From positions 811,039 to 875,038 of the forward strand of contig JAREIK010002450.1 of NCBI GenBank assembly GCA_029783825.1: a stretch of DNA of 64,000 nucleotides. The letters run 5' to 3'. The stretch is from Sapria himalayana (Eukaryota; Streptophyta; Magnoliopsida; Malpighiales; Rafflesiaceae). Made by a program: the position numbers and the translations under genes. Below are positions 44,835-55,054 of this stretch, piece by piece (the stretch's first letter is position 1; every line of letters begins with the position of its first letter). The notes beneath the pieces were generated by a model. It did no database searches and was not told the origin of the DNA. It saw nothing but the letters and a program-made list of their open reading frames with translations.

Positions 44835-45300
44835 TTACTCTTTCATGAGGAATACCAAATGGATAGAGAAATATGCATATTAACTATAATATTTGAAGGT
44901 ATGTTCTATTGAATTGACTTTTTAAAAAGGATATATCTTCAACGGATATGATATCAGAACTCATAATAATTTTTTTAGTATTTGGTGAAAAACACATATA
45001 CTTTTTCTGAGTACTATAGTACATAACAGAAATACACTTGTTGGCATGTGCATTCATCTTTTCTCTACTTGTAGAGAGATATTGAATATAACAAGTTAAC
45101 CATCTTAATATTTTCTAGAATGTGATATCATTTGAAAAAATAGAAGATGAAATCCAGTTAATCAGAAAGTTAGCGATTAACACCCTTGTCATTTCAATTA
45201 GATGTTGATTTTTTCTCTCAGGTATCTTATTTTGGATAAGTCATCCCGTGATTCTCGAAGAAACAAGAAAATTAATAAGAATTGTATTGTAATATATTAT
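44835..45300 (-). pseudogene. copia-2 integrase end and integrase-RT linker (broken)
   Basis: Minus strand near 45290-45110 reads NKIPERKNQHLIEMTRVLIANFLINWISSSIF, the copia integrase block with the catalytic Glu: N-G-V-A-E-R-K-N-R-H-L-L-E-x-T-R followed by the A-x-x-x-I-N-R-x-P-S block. 45060-44960 reads KCISVMYYSTQKKYMCFSPNTKKIIMSSDIISVED, the linker block K-C-V-F-x-G-Y-S-x-x-Q-K-G-Y-x-C-x-x-P then S-x-D-V-x-F-x-E. The reading is unusually well preserved here. Confidence 0.88.
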
Positions 45301-46114
45301 CATTTCTTAACATCTTAATATTACATATACATTTAGTTTTTATTATTTTATAAAATTTCATAAAAATAGAAAATAGTTAATATATTTTTTTAAAGATTTA
45401 TAACTATATAAATCAAGTATAATTATTAAAAAAATAATAAAATATTTTAAATTATCATGCGTGATCATTTTATATGATCTCAAATATCTGAGTGAATTAA
45501 ATGAAATGAGTCATTTTTAGTATACCCTTATCATGTCTCATAGTGTTATAAGCATCTAGAAGGATTTTCGCGAGTTAGAATAATATGTAAATTCTGTCTC
45601 GTTAAATTTCAAGGAAAGTCACCTATATGGTCTAACAATCATGCATAAAAATATCAGAAAAAAGAAGATAATATTATAATTTTGTTGCTTCCTAAAATAA
45701 TTTGCAAAAAATAAATCATGATAAAATTTTGATATATTTAAAATGTGTCAAAAGCAGCGACTAATATTGTCATTGTTATGTCTCATGGCCAGTATAATGA
45801 TATTATTGATTACAATAATATTAACTGCCTTGGACTCTATAAAAAAAGTAAAAATAGTATGGTTACTTGTAACATCAGTATTAGTCCCTGATTTTACTAT
45901 CAAAAGTCTGGAGTAAGGTGGTGAGCATAAAGGTTATTGGATGTAAATTTATCCGATCCAATGGTATTCATACAACACAATTCGAAGTACTCCCCTCGAA
46001 AAAGCATCACATCTCTAATAATGTGGTCATAGAAAAAATAACTTGAGTAGATCTAGTAGTTTATTGTTTAGTCTCTGAATCTTGAAAGTTTATCGTAACT
46101 CAGTGTGCAACATT

Positions 46115-46165
46115 CCTATACATTTCTTGAGTATGTCCTGATCTCACGCAGAAAAAACATGTTAC
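46115..46165 (-). pseudogene. copia-2 gag zinc knuckle remnant
   Basis: The minus strand reads CFFCVRSGHTQEMY, which is C-x2-C-x4-H-x4-C with the final Cys changed to Tyr. It lies upstream of integrase in the element's own orientation, as expected. Diverged gag sequence continues to about 46860. Confidence 0.75.
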
Positions 46166-46869
46166 TATCATCTTTTTTTTTTCTTTGTATACTTATGATA
46201 CGTTTCTTTGATCTCTTATCTTTACCTTGTGACGAAGATGTCATAATACTGCTATTAACATACTAACTCTACTTGATCTTGATATCATTGTAACCACCCG
46301 AGTCACTCTTGAATAAATTTTTAGAAGAGATAAAAATATCTTATTCCAAAGAATCTGTCCTCGAACTAATATATCGTTCTCCTAATGAATGCAAATAAAA
46401 AATACTATGTACATACTCAACAAGTCATCTCAATGCTATCATATCTGTCAATATTGATACCATACTAATAATCTTTTCTCATAGTTATGTTCAAATTGCA
46501 TAATAAGTTAACTTGTCCTGAGTAGTCAATTTATATATTCATAGTTGAGTAATAATATCATATAAATGAAATATTTCTGTAGAATATGTTGAAAGGGTCA
46601 TATCTCAAATTTCTTTGCAAGTGTCATAAGTTTAAACATAGTTAATATATTAGAATCAATTGATTTTCACATGTTTACTAGTAGTTGGGTGTTAATTTGT
46701 ATCTACTTAGTCTCAAATTGAGGTGAATTTTTTAATAAGTGATCTATGTATCATTAGGTCACAAATCAAATCCTTATTGATGTAGATCAAAGAGAAAAAT
46801 TATCTGTCCTTTATTTTTACTATCTAAATGGTCTCACATTGATTTTAATTATTATTTATTAATCAGAAT

Positions 46870-48335
46870 TTACACTTCTACATAAAAGGGAAACAACCAA
46901 AAAATATAAGTAGTCAATATATATTTTTAATATAATTAAAATGTGGGTTGTCTTATAATAGTTGTGGGCTATCTTGTAAAAAGTTAAAGTACTTTTTTTT
47001 AACAAAAAAAACAAAATTTCAGCTTGATAATATGTTAGCAATGATTTGGTATCATCATTGTTGACGTTGATGATAACCCTAAGATTCTGTAATCTAATTT
47101 TGATGATGATTTTGTACCATTGCCACTATGTTAGTTGCAATGAGTTTTGCAAACATCTCTAAAAACTTTTATTTTTACCTAAAAGTATGTCGTCTGATCT
47201 CTGTTGACTATGACTCTATGACTTATAAAAGAATATTGTCATTGGTGGTTTTAGAGGGTGCGCCATCATTAATGCATCACTAGTTGACTCTATGACTTAT
47301 AAGAGAATTATATAAACAATTATTTATCTAGCAATACTCAAATTAAATGTTACTTATGTAGTTAATCATGTAGTCGTTTCAATTAAAATACAATTGAATA
47401 TTGAGGTAATATTATTTTTCTTATGTACTCAAATTAAAATACAATTAAATTACTTATGTTACTTATAAAAGAATATTGTAGGTTTCATAGATTTTTCTTG
47501 GTATGTTCATTAAAATACAATTGTTAAATATTGAGGTATGTGAAATAGTTTCCATGAGTTAAATTTTTTTTCAGCGATCATCATCATATTTGATTATTAG
47601 AATATTTAGATTTGAGTTGGATGCCTGTTTGTACTGAGAGTATATTAACAAGTTTTTGTTTTTTTTTTGAGGTAATATTATTTTCTAAAAAATTAAGAGG
47701 TAGTAGTTATTTTGAGATCTAGTATAGAAACAATGTTCAGGGCGATACATATAATTAATAGCAAGATATTTTGAATGTATCATCTATTCGAGGAGATTAA
47801 ATATTTATTTTCTACTCTTATTATTTTTTATTGTAATAGACAGATATTGAGATATATAGTCTTTAATATGATGTTTTATGAGGGGATGAAATACATATAG
47901 ATGTATTATTTTTTTTTTCAGGAAAAAGATTGAGGATGAGATCATTACTATAACATGTATTTAGTTAACAAAGTATCTTCACGAAAATTTGAAAATATCT
48001 CAACTTATATTTATATTCTTTAAGCTTAATATTTTTATTTTTTATGTATTAACTTGACAGATGTATTTCAATTTATAATTTTGTGTTATTATTATTATTT
48101 TTTTATATTCTTTTATGTTTTGATGAGAACACCTAATTCATAGGTAGCCCAAATCAATTTGTCCCTCATATAATGATTTTTCATGTATGTTATTTTTTTT
48201 TTGACTTGATGAATTTATTTACTTGTCTGTGTGATATTATCTAACATACTTGATAACATTTCTTTGTAATCATAAATTTTTTTTAAGAAATTAAATTTCT
48301 TTTTTCTAAATATTTTCAAATTGTTCAAGGGTCGA
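46870..48335 (+). mobile_element. Copia 3' fragment, plus strand (copia-3)
   Basis: The segment 47570-47960 is related at the DNA level to pieces at 50150-50400, 50500-50800 and 51500-51760 (GAGTT...TTTGTACTGAGA..., then GAGATTA...TATTTAT). 47960-48150 parallels the 3' end of the element at 60220-60440 (AAAGTATCTTCACGAA, later GAGAACACCTAATTCATAGG against GGAAGCACATAATATGTG). So it is the 3' end of a copia relative, possibly with a decayed LTR. Its left part (46870-47560) is not resolved. Confidence 0.5.
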
Positions 48336-49530
48336 TTAGGGCTTTAGTTCATGGGGATTTTGAGAAGGCGAAAGATGGTCTGAGAAAAAGTAGAGGAGAA
48401 GAGAACAAAAAGGGCAAGTTATATTAATTGCAAAAATTATTTTTAAAATAATACATTAATTATATATATGGTTCGAGGAAACCCACATGGCTGGTGCTCC
48501 TAAATATTGAAAGAGGAAAAAAGGTAAACAAAAAAGAGAAAGCGAAAGTAAATTTAACACCCTCTTCAAGCTGATGTGTACAAGTTACATCATCTCGTAC
48601 ACACCCCTTTTAATCTTATTAAACTTAGAAGAAATAAAATTAATTTGTGGTCGTTTAGTGAGTCTTTGTTAAACTGTCTGTAATATTTTTATTGGTAGGT
48701 ACATGTGTAGTGACTAACAAATTAATCTGGATTTTCTCTTGTATGAAATAATTAATTTCATTATATTTTCTTTGCACGTGAAATACTAAGTTGTCTTCCA
48801 TGTGATTGATTAACTATTTGGTTGTCAAAGCAAAGCGTCAATGGTCGCTGAACTGGTAAACAAAGCTCCTGTAAGAAGTGATTGATTAACTAAAACCTCA
48901 AGTAGCCAAGACCATAACTCTATACTATACGTTTGCATTGGATCTTAAAATTTTTGTATGCCTCTTATTTTCTATGAGGGATACAAATATGTGAATATGA
49001 TTATTTTAAATAAAAGTACAAAAACTTATGATAGGTCCCTATGATTACTCAAGTCTAATTGGAATATGAATATGCTTTTATTCTATTATGTTCATGGTTT
49101 TTAAATCCTATAATCTTCATATATAATTTCATATATAAGTTCATATCCTATAATCTTCTTCACATATTTGACAATCCTGAGAATTGTTTATATGAGTTTG
49201 TGTTACAAAATTAATTGACCAAGTCACTCATGAGAAATAATTAACTATACTGATATCATATATAATTTTAGACCGGGCTACTTTTAGATAGTTTTTTTAT
49301 GATCTTTCTATATCTAATAGAATCAATAGATAAACATATATTAGTATTTAATTTTATAATTAGATTAAATAATGAGTTATCATGTGACCATCCATATTGA
49401 GACTAGATAAAATATTTAAATCATTTTTCATGTAAAAAAAGTTATTTCTCATGAGTATCTAACTTCAATGTCTAAGAAAAATCTTAGACATCCCAAAAAA
49501 TCTAAATTATTATTTTTTTCATAATTGTTG
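48336..49530 (-). mobile_element. Copia 3' fragment, minus strand, with LTR (copia-4)
   Basis: Minus-strand reading: 49500-49150 resembles the RT C-terminal part of copia-2 (41990-42340). 48960-48600 reads RNase H pieces (CFDNQ, then a NYFIQEKIQINLLVTTHVPTNKNITDSLTK stretch), and 48600-48565 reads DDVTCTHQLEEGV, the usual copia C-terminal end. A purine-rich tract (GAAGAGGG) then precedes TGTTAAATTT at 48562, the likely 3' LTR, extending to about 48336. The 5' part is missing. It lies between plus-strand copia pieces and so was inserted separately. Confidence 0.65.
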
Positions 49531-49559
49531 TTTTTACCAATGAAAATCATTACAAATTA

Positions 49560-52500
49560 TTGTTTATGATAATATTGAACTAAAAAAGCTATTTTTGTTG
49601 TATATCTTTTATTTTTGGTTGATCAATAATTTTTTTTAGTGAATTACTCTTTTAAGCTAACTCAAATTTTATTTTTTTATTTATATTATTTTATAAGATT
49701 AAAAGATTTTAAGGAAAAATTTATTGGTGACTGAGAAAAATGAACTGTATGTTCTTACTTTTATGGTAGAATATCCTACTAGGTTCTATGAGGATAATTA
49801 ATCTATTGCTTATTTATTTTGGAGTTTGGACATGGCTACTTGTCATTGAATAGAATGATATTTTTTAATCTTATTGTTAGAGTTGTGTCTACACAGGTGT
49901 GATATGTGTAGGCAGTAGCTTTCACCAAAAGTAAGAATATATAATTCATGTGAAAGATCTTGCGAGTTTCAGATGTTTTATTAGGTTAAATATGACTTTT
50001 TATAATATAAGGTATATTTTATATAGTTAGTATAATTAATTTTTTTAAAATTTTTAATTGTAGGTTTAAATGAAATGTTGCTATATGCATATTGAGGTAT
50101 ACAAAAAAATCCCTAGACTTTGGATATGTTTCATTGATTATATATATTTAGTTAGTCGAATATTTAAATTAGAATTAGACACTAGCTTGCACTGAAAGGA
50201 AGTATACTATAAGTTTTTATATATTTTTTTGTGGAGGCTGTTTTGCCTAATGGAAAAGTAAGAGCAGATGATTGTTTCGAGATTATGTATTGATATATAC
50301 TTCTAGGTGATATTAATAGTCTTCTGTGACATAATTTGGATCGACCCCTACTTGAGAAAATTAGATATTTATTTTTTTCTTATTTTTTTATGATAGTCAA
50401 ATAATGATGTATATAGTTTTTAATCTAGTGTTTCACTAGCAGACATAGCACAAAGATGATAACTTCCTGAAGTATACAATGAAATTTTTAGGATTTGGGA
50501 TCTCTTTCAATGATTTCAAATGCTTACAATTAGTCGAATATTTATTTTTGAGTTGCACATCAACTTGCACCGAAAAAAAGTTTATTATGAGCCTTTGTAT
50601 TTTTTGTAGAGATAATCTCACCTCATGGAAAATTAAGGACATATAGTTGTTTCGAGATTTTATACAAAGGTATATTCAAGGTGATATTGATAATAATTTG
50701 CAAAATACTTTGGATTCATCATAAATTTGAGAAAATTTAATATTTATTTATTTTTTTTGTATTTATTGTGATAGTCAAATAATAAGTCATATAATTTCTA
50801 ATCAGATATTAAAAAAATTTATGATAAGATACAACAAATCATCTAATAGATAATTTCATGAAAATTTTGAAGAAATCAACATATTTAATTTTTTCATCTA
50901 AACTTAATGTTGTGAACTTGTATGAATCAATTTGATGGGGGAATGTTGTCCTTTTTTTTTCTTTTACGTATATTTTATACTTTTGATGGGAGTATTCAAT
51001 CTATGAGATATCCAATTATTTTTGGTCAATATATAAAATTATTTGATGTTAATTTTATTATTAAAAGTTATTGTATTATTATGATTTATTATCTTAGAAT
51101 TATAACAATTTGCAATTTTCTATAAATGGAAGATATGCTAGTTAGATATAAAAAAATATCTTTCTTATGATGATCTTGAGAAATAGATACATATAGAGAA
51201 ACTATTTGAGTTTTGTGGAACATAAACTTATTATAAATTATAAAAAATATTGTTTGATGAAAAATATTTGTGATGGTTTGATTTGTTAGTTTTTTCACAT
51301 GTAATCATATATTTGTTAGGTATTCACATACAAATTGTGAAAAAATTAATTATTTGATTATTATTAAAATAGATATATTATGTATAGTAAATATAATTAA
51401 TTATTTTGTATATTCTTCATAACTTATTTGTATAGATGCAACTCTTTTTATATTAAGATATGCAAAGAAAACTTATAGACTTAATATTTTGTTCAATGAT
51501 TACGAATATATATTATTAGTCAAGTATTTAGATTCGAGTTTGATACTAGTTTGTGTTGAGATGAAATATATTATTAGTTTTTATATTTATCTTTGAGGTA
51601 ATTTTATGTTTTAGAAAAATAAAAAGACAAATGGTTATTTTGAGTTTTAGTATATAGATAGAGTTCTCGATTATGATGACAATTAATTATGAAATATTTT
51701 TGATCAATTATCTTTTCAAGGAGATTAGATTCCTATTTATTTTTGTCATTATTCTCTACTTAGATGTGTCAATCGGCTCGGGCCTGGCTTGGAGCACATC
51801 CTAGTTCTATCACACCTGGCCTGGCACGACACTGTCCAGAACCCGGGTGCTTGGCATGTGGGTACGGGATAATGGCGCAACATGGCGACAAGCGACACTA
51901 TGACAGTGTGATGCTCGATGGGTGACCCGATGATGCAAGTGGGTCAGTGGGAGCGCTTGTATCCCCAAATCCAAACATGAACTGGCTGAAACCGGGATAA
52001 TTTCATGAGTCGAGCCATGTTGGGCTTGCACTCCAGTGAACCGTGCCGTGCCACGCACTACATGTGGGCCTGGAAAAAATGGGCCATGCCACTTCGGCAT
52101 GCCCCGTTTAACACCTGTATCTTTACTGTGATAGTTAGACAATAAAATATATCGTATCTAATTTGATCTTTTACAAGATGATAAAAATATATAAAAATGA
52201 ATTATTTTTTTCTTAGAAAAAATATCTAGTATGAAACTCTTACTATTGTCTGCTTATGTTCATAAAATAAAATAGTCAGCCAATATCTTCGTAATATCTT
52301 GAAGAGACATTAACTCATATTTCTTTCTTTAAATTTGGTATTTTGAATATTTAAGTAACAATTATATATGTGATGTTTTGGTTTGCCTTTTGTTTTTATT
52401 TCCTTATTATTATTATTTGTAGATGAGAGCACCCAACATGTGAGCACTATGAATCCCTTTTTTTTTTCTGTTTAAGAGCCAGCTTTATTGTTTATAATTA

Positions 52501-52560
52501 GAGTGATTTTCATTAATAATGTGAATATATTTTTTGGGTTCCACATTTTTTATTTTGCAT
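49560..52560 (+). mobile_element. Copia fragment, plus strand, with internal repeats (copia-5)
   Basis: 51120-51330 is related at the DNA level to the RT of copia-1 (40480-40680): both run through a D-V-K-N-A-F-L-like, D-L-E-E, and FEF---- region. Around 50150-50400, 50500-50800 and 51500-51760 three diverged copies of one segment share GTCGAATATTTA, CTTGCAC[T/C]GAAA and TTTCGAGATT words. 52280-52460 matches the 3' end of the copia at 60220-60440 (CTTGAAGAGA..., GAGAGCACCCAACATGTGAG), probably leading into a decayed LTR. A short hAT sits inside at 51761-52119. Confidence 0.6.
51761..52119. mobile_element. hAT MITE, 359 bp, with 8-bp target duplication
   Basis: The ends TAGATGTGTCAATCGG and CCCCGTTTAACACCTGTA are imperfect inverted complements. 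Flanking octamers TCTCTACT and TCTTTACT match at seven of eight positions. The copia sequence continues smoothly across the insertion (TTTTTGTCATTATTC...GTGATAGTTAGACAATA). The whole element is GC-rich and matches the arms of the larger family members with the transposase centre deleted. Confidence 0.9.
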
Positions 52561-52667
52561 AATCCTGAAGGAGATTCATGCCTTAAGTTGATATTTATCA
52601 GATGAATTAAAGTTTCCCTTCATTATACAATGTTTTTGGAAGTGTTTCTTGAAAGTGAAATCCATGT

Positions 52668-52680
52668 TATATATATAAAC
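52668..52680 (+). promoter_or_regulatory. Candidate TATA box upstream of the carboxylase ORF
   Basis: TATATATATAAAC lies about 190 bp before the ATG at 52867. A TATA box here would give a leader of roughly 150 bases. In AT-rich DNA such sequence arises by chance, and upstream exons outside this stretch remain possible. Confidence 0.25.
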
Positions 52681-52866
52681 ACTAAGTCACTTTTTTATTG
52701 AAGTTGTTTGTGTTGTAGTTTGACATTCTTGATATCATTATAAATGTGAATATTCAAAAATTTTAAATTTTGATATGGTAGTGATAATGATGCTTCTGGT
52801 TCAGTACTTTTTTTTCTTGAAGCAAAAGTTTTATCATTTTAAATTAATTTCAATTCAACATTTGTC

Positions 52867-53370
52867 ATGTGGCATCAAAATTCTAATTTTAGAGTGTATC
52901 ATATGAATATCTCACTGTGCAGCATATCAGAAATTCAACGAAGACAACCATTTGTGGCAAGCACATCCTTTCTTTGTAATAGCATATCAGAAGGGCAAGG
53001 TACATCACAGTTAATGCTAGGCATTTGGCTTGGGAAAAGGACTAAGAGGCACGTAAATGCGGCAGCTTCAGTACAAACTCAAACTAAAACATATGAGGTG
53101 GATAAATTCTGCTATGCACTTGGAGGGAAGAAGCCAATTCATAGTATCCTAGTTGCAAACAATGGAATGGCAGCAGTGAAGTTTATCTGCAGCATTAGGA
53201 CTTGGGCTTATGAAACGTTTGGTATTGAGAAAGCAATCTTGTTGGTAGCCATGGCAACTCCAGAAGATTTGAGGATCAATGCAGAGCATATTAGAACTGC
53301 TGATCGGTTTATTGAAGTTCCTGGTGGAACTAACAATAACAATTATGCTAATGTACAACTTATCATAGAG
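52867..53370 (+). CDS. ACC1: Acetyl-CoA carboxylase exon 1 (of those seen)
   Basis: 168 codons from the ATG at 52867 to E of VQLIIE. Residues 1 to about 75 are leader: Ser, Gln, Arg and Thr-rich ([35 protein letters not shown]), then [25 protein letters not shown] starts the conserved domain. Against the family consensus, a Cys stands where Arg is usual (KFICSIR), Thr where Ile is usual (EHIRTAD) and Arg where Gln is usual (ADRF). The donor GAG/GTCCAT is weaker than the usual GTAAG-type. An open frame continues to 53415 but leaves the family, so it is intron. Confidence 0.85.
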
Positions 53371-54576
53371 GTCCATTCATTGAACTCTAATATATCTTCT
53401 TTTTTTTTTTATTAAAATCACATGATTGATATTTAAAAAGGCCAAGCAGGAAACCAGAATTAAATTAGGAAATATCTCTAGAATTTTGACAATTTTATTC
53501 ATTTCTAGATCAGAACTTTTTATTTTTTGACCACTGTGAGTTTAATATTTTATTTAATTTGTGTCAATGTTTGTTATTTAATTTCACTGCTAAAATAATA
53601 AATCGTGGCCAACTTACTAGTTGAGGAATACTATTGTTTCCATTATAATTTTGTTCATCTATATTTATTTGGTTAGATAATGGTAAAATTCATAAAAATG
53701 ATTCAACTTTCACTATTCCTGTCCATTTTTTGTGATAACATTGCAATTATTGCTGAGTAGATAGCTGAGATGGTTGGTGTTGACGCTGTTTGGCCTGGTT
53801 GGGGTCATGCATCTGAGAACCCAGAACTGCCAGATGCTCTGAATACAAAAGGCATTGTATTTCTTGGGCCATCAGGCAAATCTATGAGTGCATTGGGAGA
53901 TAAGATTGGCTCTTCTTTGATTGCTCAAGCAGCAGATGTTCCTACTCTTCCTTGGAGTGGTTCTCACGTAACTGGCTTGCTAAGTTTTTTTTTAGCAATT
54001 ATGTTTTGTTTTGTCTGTGGTGTTAATCCATGTTTAAGGTGCTGCATTTCCATTTTTTTAGGTGAAAATATTTCAGGAGAATATTTTGTTAGATATCCCT
54101 GATGAGATATATGAGGAAGCATGTGTCCATTCAACTGAGGAAGCACTTGCAAGTTGTCAGGTTGTTGGTTATCCAGCAATGATCAAAGCCTCTTGGGGTG
54201 GCGGTGGAAAAGGCATACGAAAGGTATGTGTGACTTGTAATGTTTGATTTTTGGGTTGGAAAGATTTTTTAGGTGGTGTACCTCCTGTTGTTGTATTGCT
54301 GCTTGGTTGGGAGCTCAACCAAGTATATGGTTAACATGAAAGGATTTGCCTAATGTAGAACCGTTGTTACCTTTAAATTTGTCATATAGTCTGATTAATT
54401 ATCAACTTGGCTTGTAGCTTGATAGGCATACTTGTTTGTCAACTTAAATCAACTAAATTTTTCCTATATTTTGAATGCATCAGGTCAATAATGATGATGA
54501 AGTAAGGGCATTATTCAAGCAAGTTCAGGGGGAAGTTCCGGGTTCACCTATTTTTATAATGAGAGTTGCTTCGCAG
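52867..54576 (+). CDS. ACC1: Homomeric acetyl-CoA carboxylase, N-terminal biotin carboxylase exons (partial)
   Basis: It encodes the first 322 codons of the plant multidomain acetyl-CoA carboxylase, which uses ATP and bicarbonate to carboxylate biotin and then acetyl-CoA to malonyl-CoA, the first committed step of fatty acid synthesis. Exons are 52867-53370, 53761-53967, 54062-54223 and 54484-54576; all splice in phase 0. Visible family blocks: [13 protein letters not shown] (ATP-binding fold start), [86 protein letters not shown] (glycine-rich ATP-grasp loop) and [14 protein letters not shown]. About 65 residues precede the conserved start, with a Ser/Arg-rich leader that might target plastids; the start codon is not certain (a second ATG at 52903, and an acceptor-like TGTGCAG before 52923). 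The whole family protein is about 2,250 residues. The rest of the biotin carboxylase, the biotin carrier and the carboxyltransferase are absent from this window. Confidence 0.9.
53761..53967 (+). CDS. ACC1: Acetyl-CoA carboxylase exon 2
   Basis: 69 codons, from [23 protein letters not shown] to PWSGSH. The acceptor is TGAGTAG with little polypyrimidine before it; the donor is CAC/GTAACT. Highly conserved through the biotin carboxylase N-terminal fold. Intron 1 before it is 390 bp and intron 2 after it is 94 bp. Confidence 0.92.
54062..54223 (+). CDS. ACC1: Acetyl-CoA carboxylase exon 3 (ATP-grasp loop)
   Basis: 54 codons, [21 protein letters not shown] through [13 protein letters not shown]. 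The glycine-rich GGGGKG loop that closes on ATP is at 54197-54214. Acceptor CATTTTTTTAG and donor AAG/GTATGT are strong. The section FQENILLDI is less conserved in the family than the rest, as is usual there. Confidence 0.93.
54484..54576 (+). CDS. ACC1: Acetyl-CoA carboxylase exon 4
   Basis: 31 codons, [31 protein letters not shown], between acceptor GCATCAG and donor CAG/GTTAGG. The family continues with a conserved R-H-L-E-V-Q block; reading on here gives only intron-like sequence, and I could not find that exon before 64000. Confidence 0.92.
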
Positions 54577-54684
54577 GTTAGGCATTTTTGGTGGCTTTGT
54601 AAAAATTACATGTATAGAAAAAAAAATAAATATATAAAAATAAATTTAATATATAATTCTATTCATACTTTTTATTAACGTCAA

Positions 54685-54889
54685 GGTTAATTTTGTTTAT
54701 GTTGTGCTTTTCACTTTTTTTTTTCTCTTTGAATGAGAGCACTTGATATGTTAGTTGTTCTAACTTTAATATATATATTTATATGTTATTTTCATTTTTG
54801 AGATGAATGAAAAACATATTATATGTTCTCCCTCCTTTTCTCTTCCTATCTTTCTTGTCTCTCCCTCTCAAAAACTTGAAACCCTAACA
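54685..54889 (+). repeat. 5' LTR of copia-6
   Basis: It starts with a mutated terminus (GGTTAATTTTG for TGTTAAATATT), runs through TGAGAGCACTTGATATGTTAG and a CT-rich end, and finishes AAACCCTAACA. It is homologous with 60331-60533, with frequent substitutions. Confidence 0.8.
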
Positions 54890-54902
54890 TGGTATCAAAG
54901 GT
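54890..54902 (+). other. Primer binding site, tRNA-Met type (copia-6)
   Basis: TGGTATCAAAGGT directly follows the 5' LTR. The usual site is TGGTATCAGAGC; G at the ninth position is changed to A here. Confidence 0.85.
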
Positions 54903-55054
54903 GGTGTAGCATCGATGGGAACATTCTGTTGGTGGTACACTAGGACGTGTCATGGCATGTTGGCAACATGTATTACATGTGCAAGCGGCGATATGTGGCA
55001 TGGTGGGTGTGTGGTACAATTGTATGCAATGGAGTCATGGTGTGTATAATGGTA

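Larger units (their letters stand above)
41370..46860 (-). mobile_element. Ty1/copia element, minus strand, interrupted by hATs (copia-2)
   Basis: Minus-strand reading from right to left gives gag with a zinc-knuckle remnant (46165-46115), integrase (about 45300-45100), the integrase-RT linker (45060-44960), then hAT elements (44830-42350), then the end of RT and RNase H (42345-41470). The order is that of Ty1/copia. The RT core is absent: the coding jumps from the linker on one side of the hAT block to the RT C-terminal segment on the other. LTRs were not identified. Stops are common. Confidence 0.82.

Noticed and set aside
44016..44838. Target duplication around the 807-bp hAT copy
   Set aside because: Octamers TATACAAA and GTCATTAC do not match; the right end may belong to a different copy.
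53149..53376. Minus-strand ORF opposite carboxylase exon 1
   Set aside because: Antisense shadow of a strongly conserved coding exon.
53371..53415. Extension of carboxylase exon 1 beyond VQLIIE
   Set aside because: The reading leaves the conserved family at a donor site and the missing residues resume precisely at 53761, so this is intron.
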